From: Topomyia yanbarensis
Lineage: Eukaryota > Arthropoda > Insecta > Diptera > Culicidae
Length of the DNA stretch: 64,000 nucleotides
Direction: 5' to 3'
Assembly: GCF_030247195.1 (NCBI RefSeq)
Contig: NC_080672.1
Span: 397,933,037-397,997,036, forward strand
Shown here: one piece after another, positions 1 through 10,827 of the stretch
Layout: each line of letters opens with the position of its first letter
Numbering within the stretch: the first letter of the stretch is position 1
The notes under the pieces: generated by a model
Databases searched by the model: none
The model's input: the letters and a program-made list of their open reading frames with translations, nothing else
Told to the model about the DNA's origin: nothing
Made by a program: the position numbers and the translations under genes

Positions 1-2830
1 ACACGACCAAGGGGTTTTTGAATCCCACCCCTCCTTAACCGACGGCAGAAACACCGAAGGCAGCAAAGGAATGCCTGCTCCGCTACATGCTTCCAGTGTC
101 CAAATAAGTTGATTTTCAAACCGACACTTCATCGGCACAACTTCGCCTCGCCTGCCCACTCAAGCCGCCAATTCCAATCCTAATTCGGCCGCCAATTAGT
201 ATTCTAAGTCGGACGTTTTCTTGTCCGTCTACTATCAAAATGTTCGAGGGATGAGAGCAAAAGCTCAGGACTTCTTGCTGGCGCTCTCCTCTTGCGATTA
301 TTATGTTATTGTTCTCACAGAAACCTAGCAGCATGCTGACATACATAACTCGGAACTTTCAATGAACTACACAATCTATCGTTGCGATCTTTTCTTCTAG
401 TCAACTTCGTCGCGAAGACGGCGTTCTTATTGCGCTAAAAAATAATCTCACCGACACGGTAATAAAAATGCCTGGTTTTGAGCGCTTAAAACAAGTTATT
501 GCGCACATTTCACTGCCAAATCGCGCTCTGTAAATTTGTTGTACACATCTGCGGCCGAACAGCAGTCCAGACCTGTACAATGCCCACTCCTCTGCAGTTC
601 AATAAATTCTGGATAAAGCTAGTAGTTCAGATAGTGTACTCATTGTAGGTAATTACAACCTTCCTCATCTCACATGGATATTCGACGATGATTTCCAATG
701 TACCCTGCCTGAAAATGCCACAATCAAGACAGAGATAGCTGTCACGGAAACGATAGTCGCTGGAGGACTGTGAATCAACTCGCTCATTAACGTAAATGGA
801 CGAACGCTCGATCTGGCATTCGTGAACTACGCTGATTTAGTCGAACTTCTCGAGCCACCGACTTTTATATTCAAAGTTGATGCTCACCATAAACCCTTCG
901 TGCTGAGGTTTAATATGCAAATTGAAACAGAAGACGCTTTTGCCGAATACGTCGACGGCCTCAATTTTGACATCAATCGCTGCAGTTTTGCGGTCTGTTA
1001 AGTGGAAACGATCAGGATCACGCTGTCGCGGTGTTCTACGGAACTGTCTACGAGACACTCCGCCGCATAGTTCCTAAGAAACGTGTCAACAGAAAGACAG
1101 ACTACGAATATCCGTGGTGGAATTCCGAGCTTCGTCGTCTACGCAATATTCTCCGAAAACAACGCAAGCGATACTTCCATCACAAGACCGACGAAAACAA
1201 AGCTGTTCTTCACCGAACCGAACTTCAATGTGAAACAGCCCGGAATAATGCATTCGACGTATATAAGTAACGTCCAAAGCAACCTTCGGAACCACAACCC
1301 CTCGACGTTCTGGAAGTTTGTGAACAGCAGAAAACACGCTGGTGGCATACCCGTAAATGTTTATTTTGGAGATGCCAGTGCGCAATCCACAGCCGAGTCC
1401 GTAGAGCTTTTTGCAGATTCACCAACCCTGATATCTCTACACACATTACCATCATACCACATCAGTCTCCCTTGCTTGAATAAGACTACAGCAGACGTGT
1501 TGCAAGCTTTAGGGGAACCCGGGGCTATTAAGACAGTGGGGGTAGTTCGGACCCCCTCGATTACTCAGAAAATAGCAAGACTTTCTGACTATCGTACATA
1601 TTCTGAAACATTAATTTTGAAAACATGGAAACAAGTGGCTATAATTCCGATTCACAAGGCTGGAGACATTCATAATATTGAAAATTACAGGGGAATCTCA
1701 CTTTTGAACTGTTTGGCTGAAGTACCTATTTAAAAAAATTGTTTACAATGAGATGTACGCTGCTGCTTCTCACATCATCGACGAATGTCAGCATGGATTT
1801 GTGAAGCAACGTTCTACAACTTCAAGTTTGATGATGTACACTAGCATCTTGGTTCCCTCTGTTGAGAAGCGTCAACAAACCGATGCAATATATTATGACT
1901 TCTCAAAAGCATTCGATAAAGTACCTCACAACATTGCTCTTCTGAAATTGCAAATACTGGGATTTCCTCCGTGGTTAACTGGTTGGTTGCAGTCATATCT
2001 GTCTAGTCGGAGTGCTTTCGTAGGAATTTGTTAAACACGTTCTAGCTTACTCGATAGGCCAACTGGAGTCCCTCCAGGAAGTCACCTAGGGCCGTTAATT
2101 TTTATTATATTCATAAACGACATTTGCACTCGTATAAAATCTGGAAAACTATTCTTCGCCGACGATTTAAAGATTTTTCGTTCCATTGATTCTAGACTTG
2201 ACTCTGCTGCACTTCAGGATGACGTACTTAATATTGAACAATGGTGCCTATTGAATGGTATGCAGATAAACGTTGACAAATGTAAAATGACGATTTTTAA
2301 GAGGATCATCCACTCTATCTTATTATGAGCACTTGCTCCAAGCCGGCGTCATCGAAAGAGCGGACTCCATTTGTGACTTGGAAGTGCTTTTTTTATAGAA
2401 AGCTTGGCTTCTCGGATAACATCACCGCAACGACGGCGAAGGCATTCGCAACACTTAGTTTACTGAAGTGAAATACCGCTGGCATTGATGATTTCTACGC
2501 ACTAAAATCTCTATATTGCGGATTAGTGCGAATCCCTTTGGAGTATGCTGTGCAAATGTAGGCTCCACATCACAACGTCAAAAAAACCGGTTAGAACGCG
2601 TACAAAGATGTTATGCTTTAAGAAATTTGCTGCTGAATGACCCTGCCCACCTACTACCTTACAACGATAGATGCATGCTGCTTGAGTTACCAATGTTAAA
2701 GTTCCGATATGTTGTGTGATAATATTGACTGCCCAGATATTCTTGCACGGAGTAATGTGTTTGTACCTCCCCGCGCTCTAAGGAAACGTTTTTATGGATT
2801 TCTAGACATCGTACTGTTTATGGTCAAAAC
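1..2830 (+). mobile_element. Decayed Jockey/CR1-like non-LTR retrotransposon
   Basis: A LINE body reads left to right with an endonuclease part (about 229-900), a linker (about 1050-1280) and a reverse transcriptase part (about 1480-2720). It is broken by many stops and frameshifts. The 5' end may lie outside the window. The 3' end is unclear and is followed by AT-rich DNA and then the TTTTTGCC repeat at 2955. No ORF1 is recognisable upstream of 229. Clade placement (Jockey or a close relative) rests on the style of the endonuclease opening and the RT core, and is inferred. Confidence 0.8.
229..2719 (+). pseudogene. LINE ORF2 remnant: endonuclease plus reverse transcriptase
   Basis: The endonuclease opens at about 229 with YYQNVRGMRAKAQDFLLALS and continues to VIVLTET, where the next codon is a stop. 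A later block around 636-900 holds VGNYNLPHLTW and LDLAFVNYADLVELL, typical of the middle of APE-type LINE endonucleases. RT motifs follow: NYRGISLLN near 1684, YYDFSKAFDKVPHN near 1891, GVPPGSHLGPL near 2063 and FFADDLKIF near 2152, so the FADD catalytic pair is retained. A downstream block near 2510-2719 matches the usual carboxy-terminal part. At least six frame changes or stops make it non-coding. In life the enzyme would nick target DNA and reverse-transcribe the element's RNA. Confidence 0.82.
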
Positions 2831-2954
2831 AATCCTGTGAATAATTGTTGCTAAAAATTCAACGAAATTTCACATCTGATTGATTTTGATGTCATTAAAT
2901 CTAGTTATAAGTTAACTGTTAGGAATTTATAATTAATTTAGATAGCATGTTCTA

Positions 2955-4084
2955 TTTTTGCCTTTCTCATATAGAAAGGTTATGCAATCACTCTGAAAAA
3001 CGTCAACCTAATCCCGGCCCGGAGGGCCGAGTGTCATATCCCATTCGACTCAGTTCGTCGAGATCGGAAAAAGTCTGTATATGTGTGTATGTGTGTATGT
3101 ATGTGTGTATGTGTGTGTATGTGTGTGTATGTGTGTGTATGTGTGTGTGTATGTATGTGCGTATGTGTCAAATAATGTCACTCATTTTTCTCAGAGATGG
3201 CTGGACCGATTTGCCAAACTTAGTCTCAAATGAAAAGTGCAACCTTCCCATCGGCTGCTATTGAATTTTGGATCGATCGGAATTCTGGTTCCGGAATTAC
3301 GGGTTTCAGAGTGCGGCCACACAGAAATTTCTCATAAAAACTATAGGAAAAATTAAAAATAGAATTTTTATTTTTGATGCTAAATGTATTCAAGGTGCAT
3401 AAAACGTCGAGATTTGATGCAAACAGGAAAAAAAATTGACGAAGATTAACTTTTTTGGATTTTGCACATTTTTGCCTTTCTCATATAGAAAGGTTATGCT
3501 ATCACTCTGAAAAAGTCAACCTAATCCCGGCCAAATTTTTTTTCGACTCGCAAATTTTTTTTTTCGACTCGCATAAGGTTTTTGGATTTTAACAGGAGCG
3601 TAGTTGATGGTTTACGGAGAGGGGTTACACCCTCCCTCTACTGTTCACTCCCCTCCTTTAAAAATCTCCTTAAATCACCCCTCAGACCACCACCTCATAC
3701 CCCTCCCTTTCAACCCCATCATCTTTAAACCACCACTATATTACAAAGCATACCAATTTAAGCTGGGGAGTCGTTCGTTCATGGGACTTTCGCCCTCCTC
3801 ACATACCCACCCCCGCATGACAAAATGAGTTAGAAAACAGATAACATTGATCTAATGCTGATTAGGCTAATGGAGTATGATATTTTTTTGTTTCAAGTGT
3901 TTCACCGTCGACACGTAGCTCATCAAGTTCGTGGCTGGCATGCCATTGTGTATAAGTGCAAAGTGTACTAAGAATGTAATGGACATTTCCACAATTATGT
4001 TGAACATAAAAAGCCTCCGTGCCATAGTTTAGAGAAATGAGAAAGGCACAATTGCACCGCTAGGTGGATTAAAACAGGTTTTTT
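2955..4084 (+). repeat. TTTTTGCCTTTCTCAT repeat, copy A
   Basis: The copy starts TTTTTGCCTTTCTCATATAG and continues with a CCCGGCCCGGAGGGCCGAG block, a GTATGTGT microsatellite, and a GGCTGGACCGATTTG block. A second, internal start of the same sequence appears at about 3469, followed by a C/T-rich stretch (CCCTCCC, CCCCTCC). The right end carries ATGAGAAAGGCACAATTGC, an inverted match to the start. The same double-start structure recurs at 26688-27620. The short ORFs inside are chance products of the repeat. It is probably a non-autonomous element, class unknown. Confidence 0.85.
3072..3170 (+). repeat. (GTATGTGT)n microsatellite
   Basis: About 100 bases of TGTGTATG/TGTATGTG units sit at the same internal place of the TTTTTGCC repeat as shorter tracts at 24843-24892 and 26808-26840. 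The tract length therefore varies between copies of one repeat family. Confidence 0.9.
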
Positions 4085-4139
4085 ATAATCTATACGGTAT
4101 CTACGGAAGACCGGAAGAAATAAAATTAAAAAAAATGTC

Positions 4140-6960
4140 GCGATAACCATAGGCCACAAGTACAGAGACCGCTCTTCACGACCCCAATATGCCGAATATG
4201 CGCATTCAACGTAGAATGAACAGGACCCGAGATATCACCCGAATGAAATCACGACCTTTATCCATCCGTTTGAACCAAGGTTCAGTAATACCTTTGTGAT
4301 TCCTAAATTTCAATTGGTCCACGAAATATTCCAATTTTCAAGCGTCCTTTGACAAGAAATACTGTCATTAGAGCTACGCGATTTCATAAATATCACCTTC
4401 TAATGTCTCATTACCATTCTAATTTTAGTGTCCGTTTTCTCATTACCTGGAATAGAGCAATGCAAAAGATCTCAAACAGAGGTAAGTTGGTATGATTTTT
4501 CAGGCAATGCATTCAGAAACTCCCATATTTTCCCCGGAAAATACAAGGAGTACTTTCCATGCTCCATCGAACGGAGAGCCTCTTTGGAACTGTAACGATG
4601 TGGGCATGGTCGTCGTTAGGTAAATATATGAAACCATCAGTTTTGCGGGAAGAATTTTTGCAGCACAGCCTCTTTTATGATTGCTCTCACCACTACTGTC
4701 ATAAAATTAGCATTGAAGCGATGCATAGCTGTAATCATCTGACAAACGTTACGGTGATATGCGTACTAGAATGCTTAGCGCGAGCATCTGTACTATCAGA
4801 TAAATTTGTGTTTTTAAAGAACAAGCGTTACATTTATATACAGTATTATCATTTCATCGCGAAACGTCTATTGTTGAAATGTGGATCTACATGGAATGTT
4901 GCTGTCGCCTTAAAATAATTGTTGGTTCCATGTATTCCGTTGAAAGGTTGAATCGAATGCAAAATGCAAAGAGCCTAGTCACCGTACGAAACATTGTTTC
5001 TCTCGTTAATCCGTCAACGAACCGATGCCGATAACCGCGTTTTTCAGCTCTCATTTGCGTTTCTAACGTCTCCTATATTCGGAAAAATTTAGGCGATCCA
5101 ACGTTCAAAAATTCCTTATAGGACGTTACAATTCTGAGTAATCTATGCCCACCACGGAGTGGAAGATTATCCACGGTTATGCGCACCGGGCACTCGCTTC
5201 GTCTGACCTTTAATCGCAGTGTCAAGAATCAAGCCAGCCAAAACCTTGTACGCATCTGTTATTCTACGATTCTAGTTCTATTATAAATTTTATTTAATGT
5301 TACACATCCCGTGGTCCGTTAATGAAAGAGACCGATTGTCTCCGCACGTGGCCTTTTATTGGCTAATAAATTAATCATAACACTTAGTAACAGTGGTTTA
5401 CTGTTGTCTTAGCTGTTGGTATGATTATTTTGAAGCTGCGTTTGTTATCGCAGAAGGAGAGATGGATTCTAATCGCTCAATACATAACTGCTTCCACCGG
5501 AGGAATATCTCATTTTGATTCGATCATTTCGGATACAGTGGACGTGTAGCTCTTTCTATCAATGGGCACACTATTTGTAGCGAGGTCGAGTACAATGATA
5601 AATCTAACGCGCTTGGCCGCCATTTCTTCCGTATTCAAGATGGCCATATTGAAATTGTCGCAAATGTCATGCGGTAAGATAGATCGGTTATCATCGATAA
5701 GACAACCCATGTTGAAGTCTTCTAAAACCAGCTAAAGTGCCCGGTACATCTTCAATATCTGGCTCCGATGATTAACTATTGAGCTAGTAGCGCATGTAGA
5801 TCGCCAAAACGCTCTTCCATAGTGTTTTCTTGGCCCTAGCAAATAATGTTAAAATTTGTGGAAGATCTACATCGGAAGTTAACCAGATTCATCTTGTGAA
5901 ACCTGGGAAAATGATAGAACTGAAATTAAGCTGACCAACTCTGACGAAAAAATCCGTACACTGTGCGGATTTTTCGTCAGAGTTTGTCAACTTAGACTGA
6001 AATATAGGGACACTTGGGGTTTTTGATGTCCATGTGGAAATTTCTTCTAGTTTCTAAGATTTCCGAGACGAGGAGCCACTTACTTCGTTTTTGTAATAGC
6101 ACCCATCAAGGGACACTCTCAGGCCTTAACGAAGAAGCTTAGGAGAAAATTGTCCACTTTCGAAAATTTATAGGCTCATTAGAAGTTGGGATTGTCAGAC
6201 TTTCGCTCTTTAGTGACCAAGAGAGCATAGAAATGAGTAGTTACCGAGGGAGGAGCCCTCTTTTTCTCGGAGAGTTCCTAAAATGAATGCTTCAGTTTTT
6301 CCCCCATAATTTGTTCACAGAATATGTCTAGAGTTCATGCGAAGTCGCTCCACGGTAGGATTTATTTTCGAAATTTTCTCCACATTTTCCACACCATGCT
6401 TTATTTCTACAATGGGTTGCTGTATGGCCCAATTGTTGGAAATGACGGTAATCCGCGATCCAAAAGGGCGAACAAATAGACGAACCTCGTTCAGAAGAAC
6501 AAAGTTTGGAGGAGCAGATCCGGCGAAAGCCTCAAAATGAGATTGATTGAAAATAAGTTCTCGATTTTTGCCGTACGCAACTGCAAACCAGAATTTTCAT
6601 TGACTGAAGCAAAGGCTTCTAGAAGGAGCCAACCCCATATTTCGCAATTAAGGGCCCTGTCAGAGAGTACACCATCAATCTCTACTTTGTAGGTGGGTAC
6701 GTAGATATGATACTTCTTCGTACACGGCCTAGTTTTGTAGATCACACAATATGTCGATGTGGAATGGCCTATCGTTGATCCGGAAGTAGACCCTCCAATG
6801 GCCCAGCTGTATTCCATGAATATAATTTCTATTGAAAAGGCGACTTATCGGCATTATTTTTGCCATTTTCTCCAAATAGCCACCAGCTATTATCCAGAAA
6901 TTTTCATTTTCATTTTCAGTTTCGTCACTACTGTTAGAAATCACTCCGAATGTTGAAGTG
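4140..6960 (-). pseudogene. Heavily decayed I-clade LINE (ORF1 and ORF2 pieces)
   Basis: Translated on the minus strand, successive blocks align by eye with the better I-clade copy at 10.8-15.8 kb. A gag core lies at about 6490-6820 (YVPTYKVEIDG against YVPCRVVEIDG). A ruined zinc-knuckle area is near 6330-6480. An endonuclease piece at about 5510-5710 has DDNRSILPHDICDNFNMAIL. Linker pieces near 5100-5230 read YKVLAGLILDTA. A block near 4925-5060 reads RFVDGLTRET. A carboxy-terminal block near 4140-4300 has GRDFIRVISR. Order and direction are consistent with a single element that has lost large internal parts, including most of the RT. Lesions are far denser than in the 10.8-kb copy, so it is older. 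Confidence 0.72.
5927..5994. repeat. Short near-perfect hairpin
   Basis: Arms of about 30 bases, containing AACTCTGACGAAAAA on the left and its complement on the right, flank a loop of about 9 bases (TACACTGTG). The arms differ only by a one-base length change in the A run and two mismatches. It lies inside the decayed I-clade copy. It could be a tiny foldback insertion or a sequence able to form a stem-loop RNA. Confidence 0.8.
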
Positions 6961-7297
6961 GGTAAAAGTCTATTATAGACCCTTGTAAAAGTAAGCTGAA
7001 ATCAAGCCGGCGGAAAGTGCTCTCTCTGTAGAGTTTAAACCCCTCTCGGTGGTGTTTAAAGCCCGGTTTCAGAATAGGCTATCACGAAATAAATCGACGT
7101 TGGAAAAATTGACGAATAAAGGATAAACTCTTATAGCAATTGTAAAGAACAAATGAATTTTCTGAAAAACCATATAACGGTTCCACTAATTTGATTTATA
7201 GAACATAACCATTATTGAGCAAAGTTATCGCAAATAAGCTGGATTAAAGCGTATTTGCGTGTGAAGGGCACAAAACTTAGAACTAAATTAGTAATTT
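6961..7297. other. Unassigned AT-rich spacer
   Basis: No coding frame, terminal repeat or similarity to other parts of the window is visible here. It separates the decayed I-clade copy from the transposase fragment. Confidence 0.5.
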
Positions 7298-7738
7298 TTG
7301 TGTGAATACCAAACTAAACCAAGTTTCGATTTAAAATATAGCAGCTCTATTAATACGTTTACGGCAGTTATGGTGAATGCAGTCAAGCAACTATGTTCGA
7401 TGATTCGCAATAAAAACGGAGCAAAGAAGTCCGTCTTCGTGGCGCACTTTGTGTCGACCGGATATAGCCTAGCGCCCATATTCAAGAACCTGGTGGTACT
7501 GGAGAAAGATGGAAGCATCGGGTGCAAGACGATTATCAGCCCTCCGTCCTCAATGATTGCTGTACCGGTGACCATAAGGTGTAGCAATCACTGTAGACAG
7601 AAGAGGGAAGGCAAGGTAGCGAAATCCTTCCGCGCCTTGAGCCAGGAGGTCAGTAGGACGGGCCAGATGGTCAAAAAGAATTTGGCCAACATGGACACCA
7701 TAATGAGGAATCGAAAGTTGAAGCCGGTTGTGTTTTAA
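7298..7738 (+). pseudogene. Possible Tc1/mariner-type transposase N-terminal fragment
   Basis: An open frame of 146 codons. Residues about 25-60 (GAKKSVFVAHFVSTGYSLAP) and about 105-140 (KSFRALSQEVSRTGQMVKKN) resemble the two helix-turn-helix halves of a paired DNA-binding domain in IS630/Tc1/mariner transposases, joined by a basic linker. No catalytic DDE part follows; the frame ends at TAA and the downstream DNA is AT-rich and non-coding. The family reading comes from the domain pattern, not from a close match, so an unrelated origin is possible. The true start is not established, and the first 25 residues may lie upstream of the original protein. Confidence 0.4.
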
Positions 7739-8131
7739 CTACAAATGGGCATCTCGCATCAATCCGGCGCTAGCTGAGTCCTAAGTTAACGTCGGATTCT
7801 CATAAGACGAAGTCGAAACGTAAATTCCATAACAAATTTATAGGTTTTGTGGCCTTCTCCTGCAAAAATGGGCTTGCCATCAGTATCGAAACCTTATCAG
7901 TTTTGCATTACTGTTTTGGAAGACTAATAATTAAAATTTATTATCGACACCGAGTTTACCTGAAAAGTTTCATGGATTTTTGGTGAAAAGAGATGTACCC
8001 AACTGAAATACTTCGAACTTTTATGAAGAACTTTTTGAAAGCATTCCTGAATTTTGTAAAGTGGAAAAAATAAAAAAAAAATCGATGCTGTACTACTGTT
8101 TATCTTCATATTTTTTTTCATGCTCTCAAAT

Positions 8132-8370
8132 GGTTGGTGTTAAGTCAGATCGGAACAGGTCGCAAAAAATGAGATAATGATAGCATTGGATTAAGAATTG
8201 CTTCAGCTACATTCGACTCTTACCAGATTTAGAATATGTTATAATTAGCAAAAATTACCGGAAAAATTATTTCCAATTATAACGTAAACGATGCTGCAAT
8301 TCAAACTTTAAACTCGTTTTTCTCGAAATCAATGCAATGCCACTTTGTCCGGTCTGACTTAACACCGACC
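8132..8370. mobile_element. MITE with ~25-bp inverted ends
   Basis: The left end reads GGTTGGTGTTAAGTCAGATC and the right end is its inverted counterpart (GGTCTGACTTAACACCGACC) with two mismatches. The element is about 239 bp, non-coding, and bordered by AAAT on both sides (8128-8131 and 8371-8374), which may be a target duplication. The superfamily is not clear from the ends. Confidence 0.75.
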
Positions 8371-8374
8371 AAAT

Positions 8375-8960
8375 GTAAATGCATGTGTGTTGCTACGCTT
8401 ACTGTTTATGAACTGCCCAAGACGCAAAGTTACTTAAATATTTTTAAGTATGCAGTTCATCAATACGAATGTAAACATACAAAGCATGAATAAGAAAATT
8501 GATTAAAAATTACATTAAAGTCAATGCACGCAATTGGAGCATCAAAAAGCATACAATTTTACACTTTCATTCATATAATATTACATGTCATTCATTCTAC
8601 AGCAATATTCGAATAAAAATACATTGAAGTGCATTGGTTTTCCATTTAATGAAACTGTAATTTTCAATCCCCGTGTAAAATTATAATAAAATTCGTTGAA
8701 GAAAGTACGACAAGTCGTGTTTTTTGTGGTTGAACTTAATTTTACATTTTTATTCATGCTCCAAATATGCGCATGAACATAAACTTAAAATTACAAAATA
8801 TTTTTTTCTGTGTACACTCTTGCAAACCACAGCAAAATGACTTAATCAAATAACCAATTAGATTCGAGGGAACACTTACCAACCGCCGTTTTCATTATTC
8901 TGACAACTGAGAAGCCTGAACAATACTGCATTCAATCAAACACGCAGCCAACAAATTATG
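8375..8960. other. AT-rich non-coding spacer
   Basis: Several near-repeated phrases occur (for example TTCATGCTCC/TTCATTC and AAAATTACA runs) but no gene, TIR pair or recognisable element. Possibly very old transposon DNA. Confidence 0.5.
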
Positions 8961-9760
8961 ATTCATTTGATGCGCGGTGTAGAAATTTTTACGACTCTGT
9001 CAACGCGAAATCTCCGCTGACGCCACCGGCTGCTGTCAGTTTCTTAATTTGGAAGCATAATAACATCAATATACACAAAGCGCTTGACAAATAACAACCA
9101 GCTCTCTCAGGCCGATTGCGCTGCATGCCACGTTAATTATGCTTTGATCGCGTCAGTAGTACCATAAATTCAACTCTCCCGCGCGCTTACTTCTGCTGTT
9201 GCCCATCATCTGATGCGCGGTAGTTCGGCGGCAACGACAACGGCGATGAGATTCGCCACAACAATTCGCAACATAAAAGCAATTTGTTGAAATTCTCTTC
9301 CCCGGTGTGTCGCGGAACGCGCGGAGTACCGGGACGTCTTGATCTCGTCCATGCCCAGCATGAGGCTCAAAGGGTTCGTATCTTTTTTTCACGCGGAGAC
9401 ATCAACGGATGGAACAAAGAAGTTAAATCCATATTAACGTTATAAAATAAAACAATTTCACATAAATTAATCTCTTGCCACTGACGCCACTGGAGAAGCA
9501 GAAGGAAAAAAAGATCAACTGCCTGCAGCATTCGTTTCGGGTGGGATGGCGAAGAGGATTGAGGATTGCAGATTCGACGAGGCGCCATCAGTCAGTCAAG
9601 AGTAAACGGATGATGAGGCGCAAATGTGATATGCACGTTTTCCATCTCGTTTTTCCTCTGGCGGGCCGCCCTGTTGGATTCGCGAAGCTGCAAATTATTA
9701 CGAGCTAATGCATAGACGGACGACTGGGTATTGTGATGGTACATTGATCTACATCACCGG
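8960..9760. other. GC-richer, apparently single-copy block
   Basis: Base composition rises relative to the neighbours, with CG-containing words, and nothing here repeats elsewhere in the window. Short open frames exist on both strands (for example 9153-9392 minus and 9475-9708 plus), but none shows a domain or convincing splice structure. It may be regulatory DNA or part of a host exon. Confidence 0.35.
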
Positions 9761-9912
9761 TGCACTAGACCCATCCTCGTCCCCTCGACAGCATTTCTAC
9801 GAGAGATTTTTCGGTTGATTTTACGCTATTGTTGTTCGCGCGCCGTTAGTCACGGCAGTGGGGTTGATCGAAAAATCGGAAAATAGCACATGGTTTTCGC
9901 GAATCTATTCTG

Positions 9913-9977
9913 TATATAAATGCATATGTAGCTGTAGATCAACCCACGAAATACAATTCAAGAGTTTCAAGAATTGG
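9913..9977 (+). promoter_or_regulatory. Possible TATA promoter and first-exon donor
   Basis: TATATAAA at 9913-9920 is followed about 25 bases later by an initiator-like ATCAACC near 9938. A possible weak splice donor, TTG/GTAAAC, lies at 9977. The spacing suits an insect core promoter, but chance TATA boxes are common in DNA this AT-rich. No coding exon has been linked to it. Confidence 0.2.
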
Positions 9978-10549
9978 TAAACACGGCATCCCGGCGAAAC
10001 TTCTACCGAAGTTGCGAGTGGCCGGCCATACAAAGCAATCCACTGCGTGATTCCGATGAATAATATCGATGCGATATGGTAACATTGAGCGGATATTTCA
10101 CGTACATTATTTTACGGAGAATAGAACAAATGTTATTTACGATTCCGAATAGATTAAAAAAACGAATATCAAAGTTTTGAAGTTTACATTTTGAGATTTC
10201 AAGTAAAGTCGTTTTAGGGTTTTGTTATTTGTTTGCAATTTTGATATGGGGAAAACTAAGCAAACCAGTAGAATTATGTATCTCACATTTAATAAACTCC
10301 CAGAAATACAAATTTTTCACAGTAGCTTAATCGATGAACTGCGAATATTATAACAGATAATCAGAAAATTCGAGAAATTGTTGAGGATTATTCGATGTGA
10401 CGAATTCTAGAATATTTAATGTTTTTCTATAACACATTTTTCTAAATTTGATTTAACTTTAAGAAGGAAATTAATTAATATTTTTACATTACAGTTTTTA
10501 GCTGTTTCAAGCATTATTTAAACCACATATCAGAATAGTTCATAACTCT

Positions 10550-10827
10550 CCGAGCTCTCGATCGAAGAAGTTCGTTTTCTGGTGCCGTGCATAAAGTGAA
10601 TAAGAATAAATATTGTCAGTGAAGGTCAACCATTGTTTGAGGCAGTCTTTGTTCGCCGGTGCCCAGGCTGGTGAAGTGAATACCAGAATAGCCGGAATCG
10701 CCGATATATAAGCTAAGTATTTTTTTTTTCTTTCATTTCCCTTTCCCCGATCGTTCTCTACTTCTTCCCTTTCCCCTGAATATAAGTTTCATCTCTCGTT
10801 TACACCACGTGTTATCCTCGTGTCTAA
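10550..10827 (+). promoter_or_regulatory. 5' leader of the I-clade element
   Basis: Non-coding leader before ORF1, with a CT-rich stretch (TTTTTTTTTCTTTCATTTCC, about 10719-10738) just upstream of the ATG. Elements of this clade usually carry an internal promoter at their 5' end. The precise first base is uncertain. Confidence 0.45.

Noticed and set aside
1083..1733. 216-codon ORF as a single real protein
   Set aside because: The frame crosses from LINE linker to RT with a register change. Only its last third matches the RT and the first part is in the wrong frame, so it is listed as part of a pseudogene.
2947..3264. 105-codon ORF with a long (CVYVC)n stretch
   Set aside because: It is a translation of the TTTTTGCC repeat and its GTATGTGT microsatellite; equivalent frames appear in the other copies.
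10550..10827. Exact 5' end and target duplication of the I-clade element
   Set aside because: I compared flanks of both ends by eye and found no convincing direct repeat, so the boundary is given only approximately.
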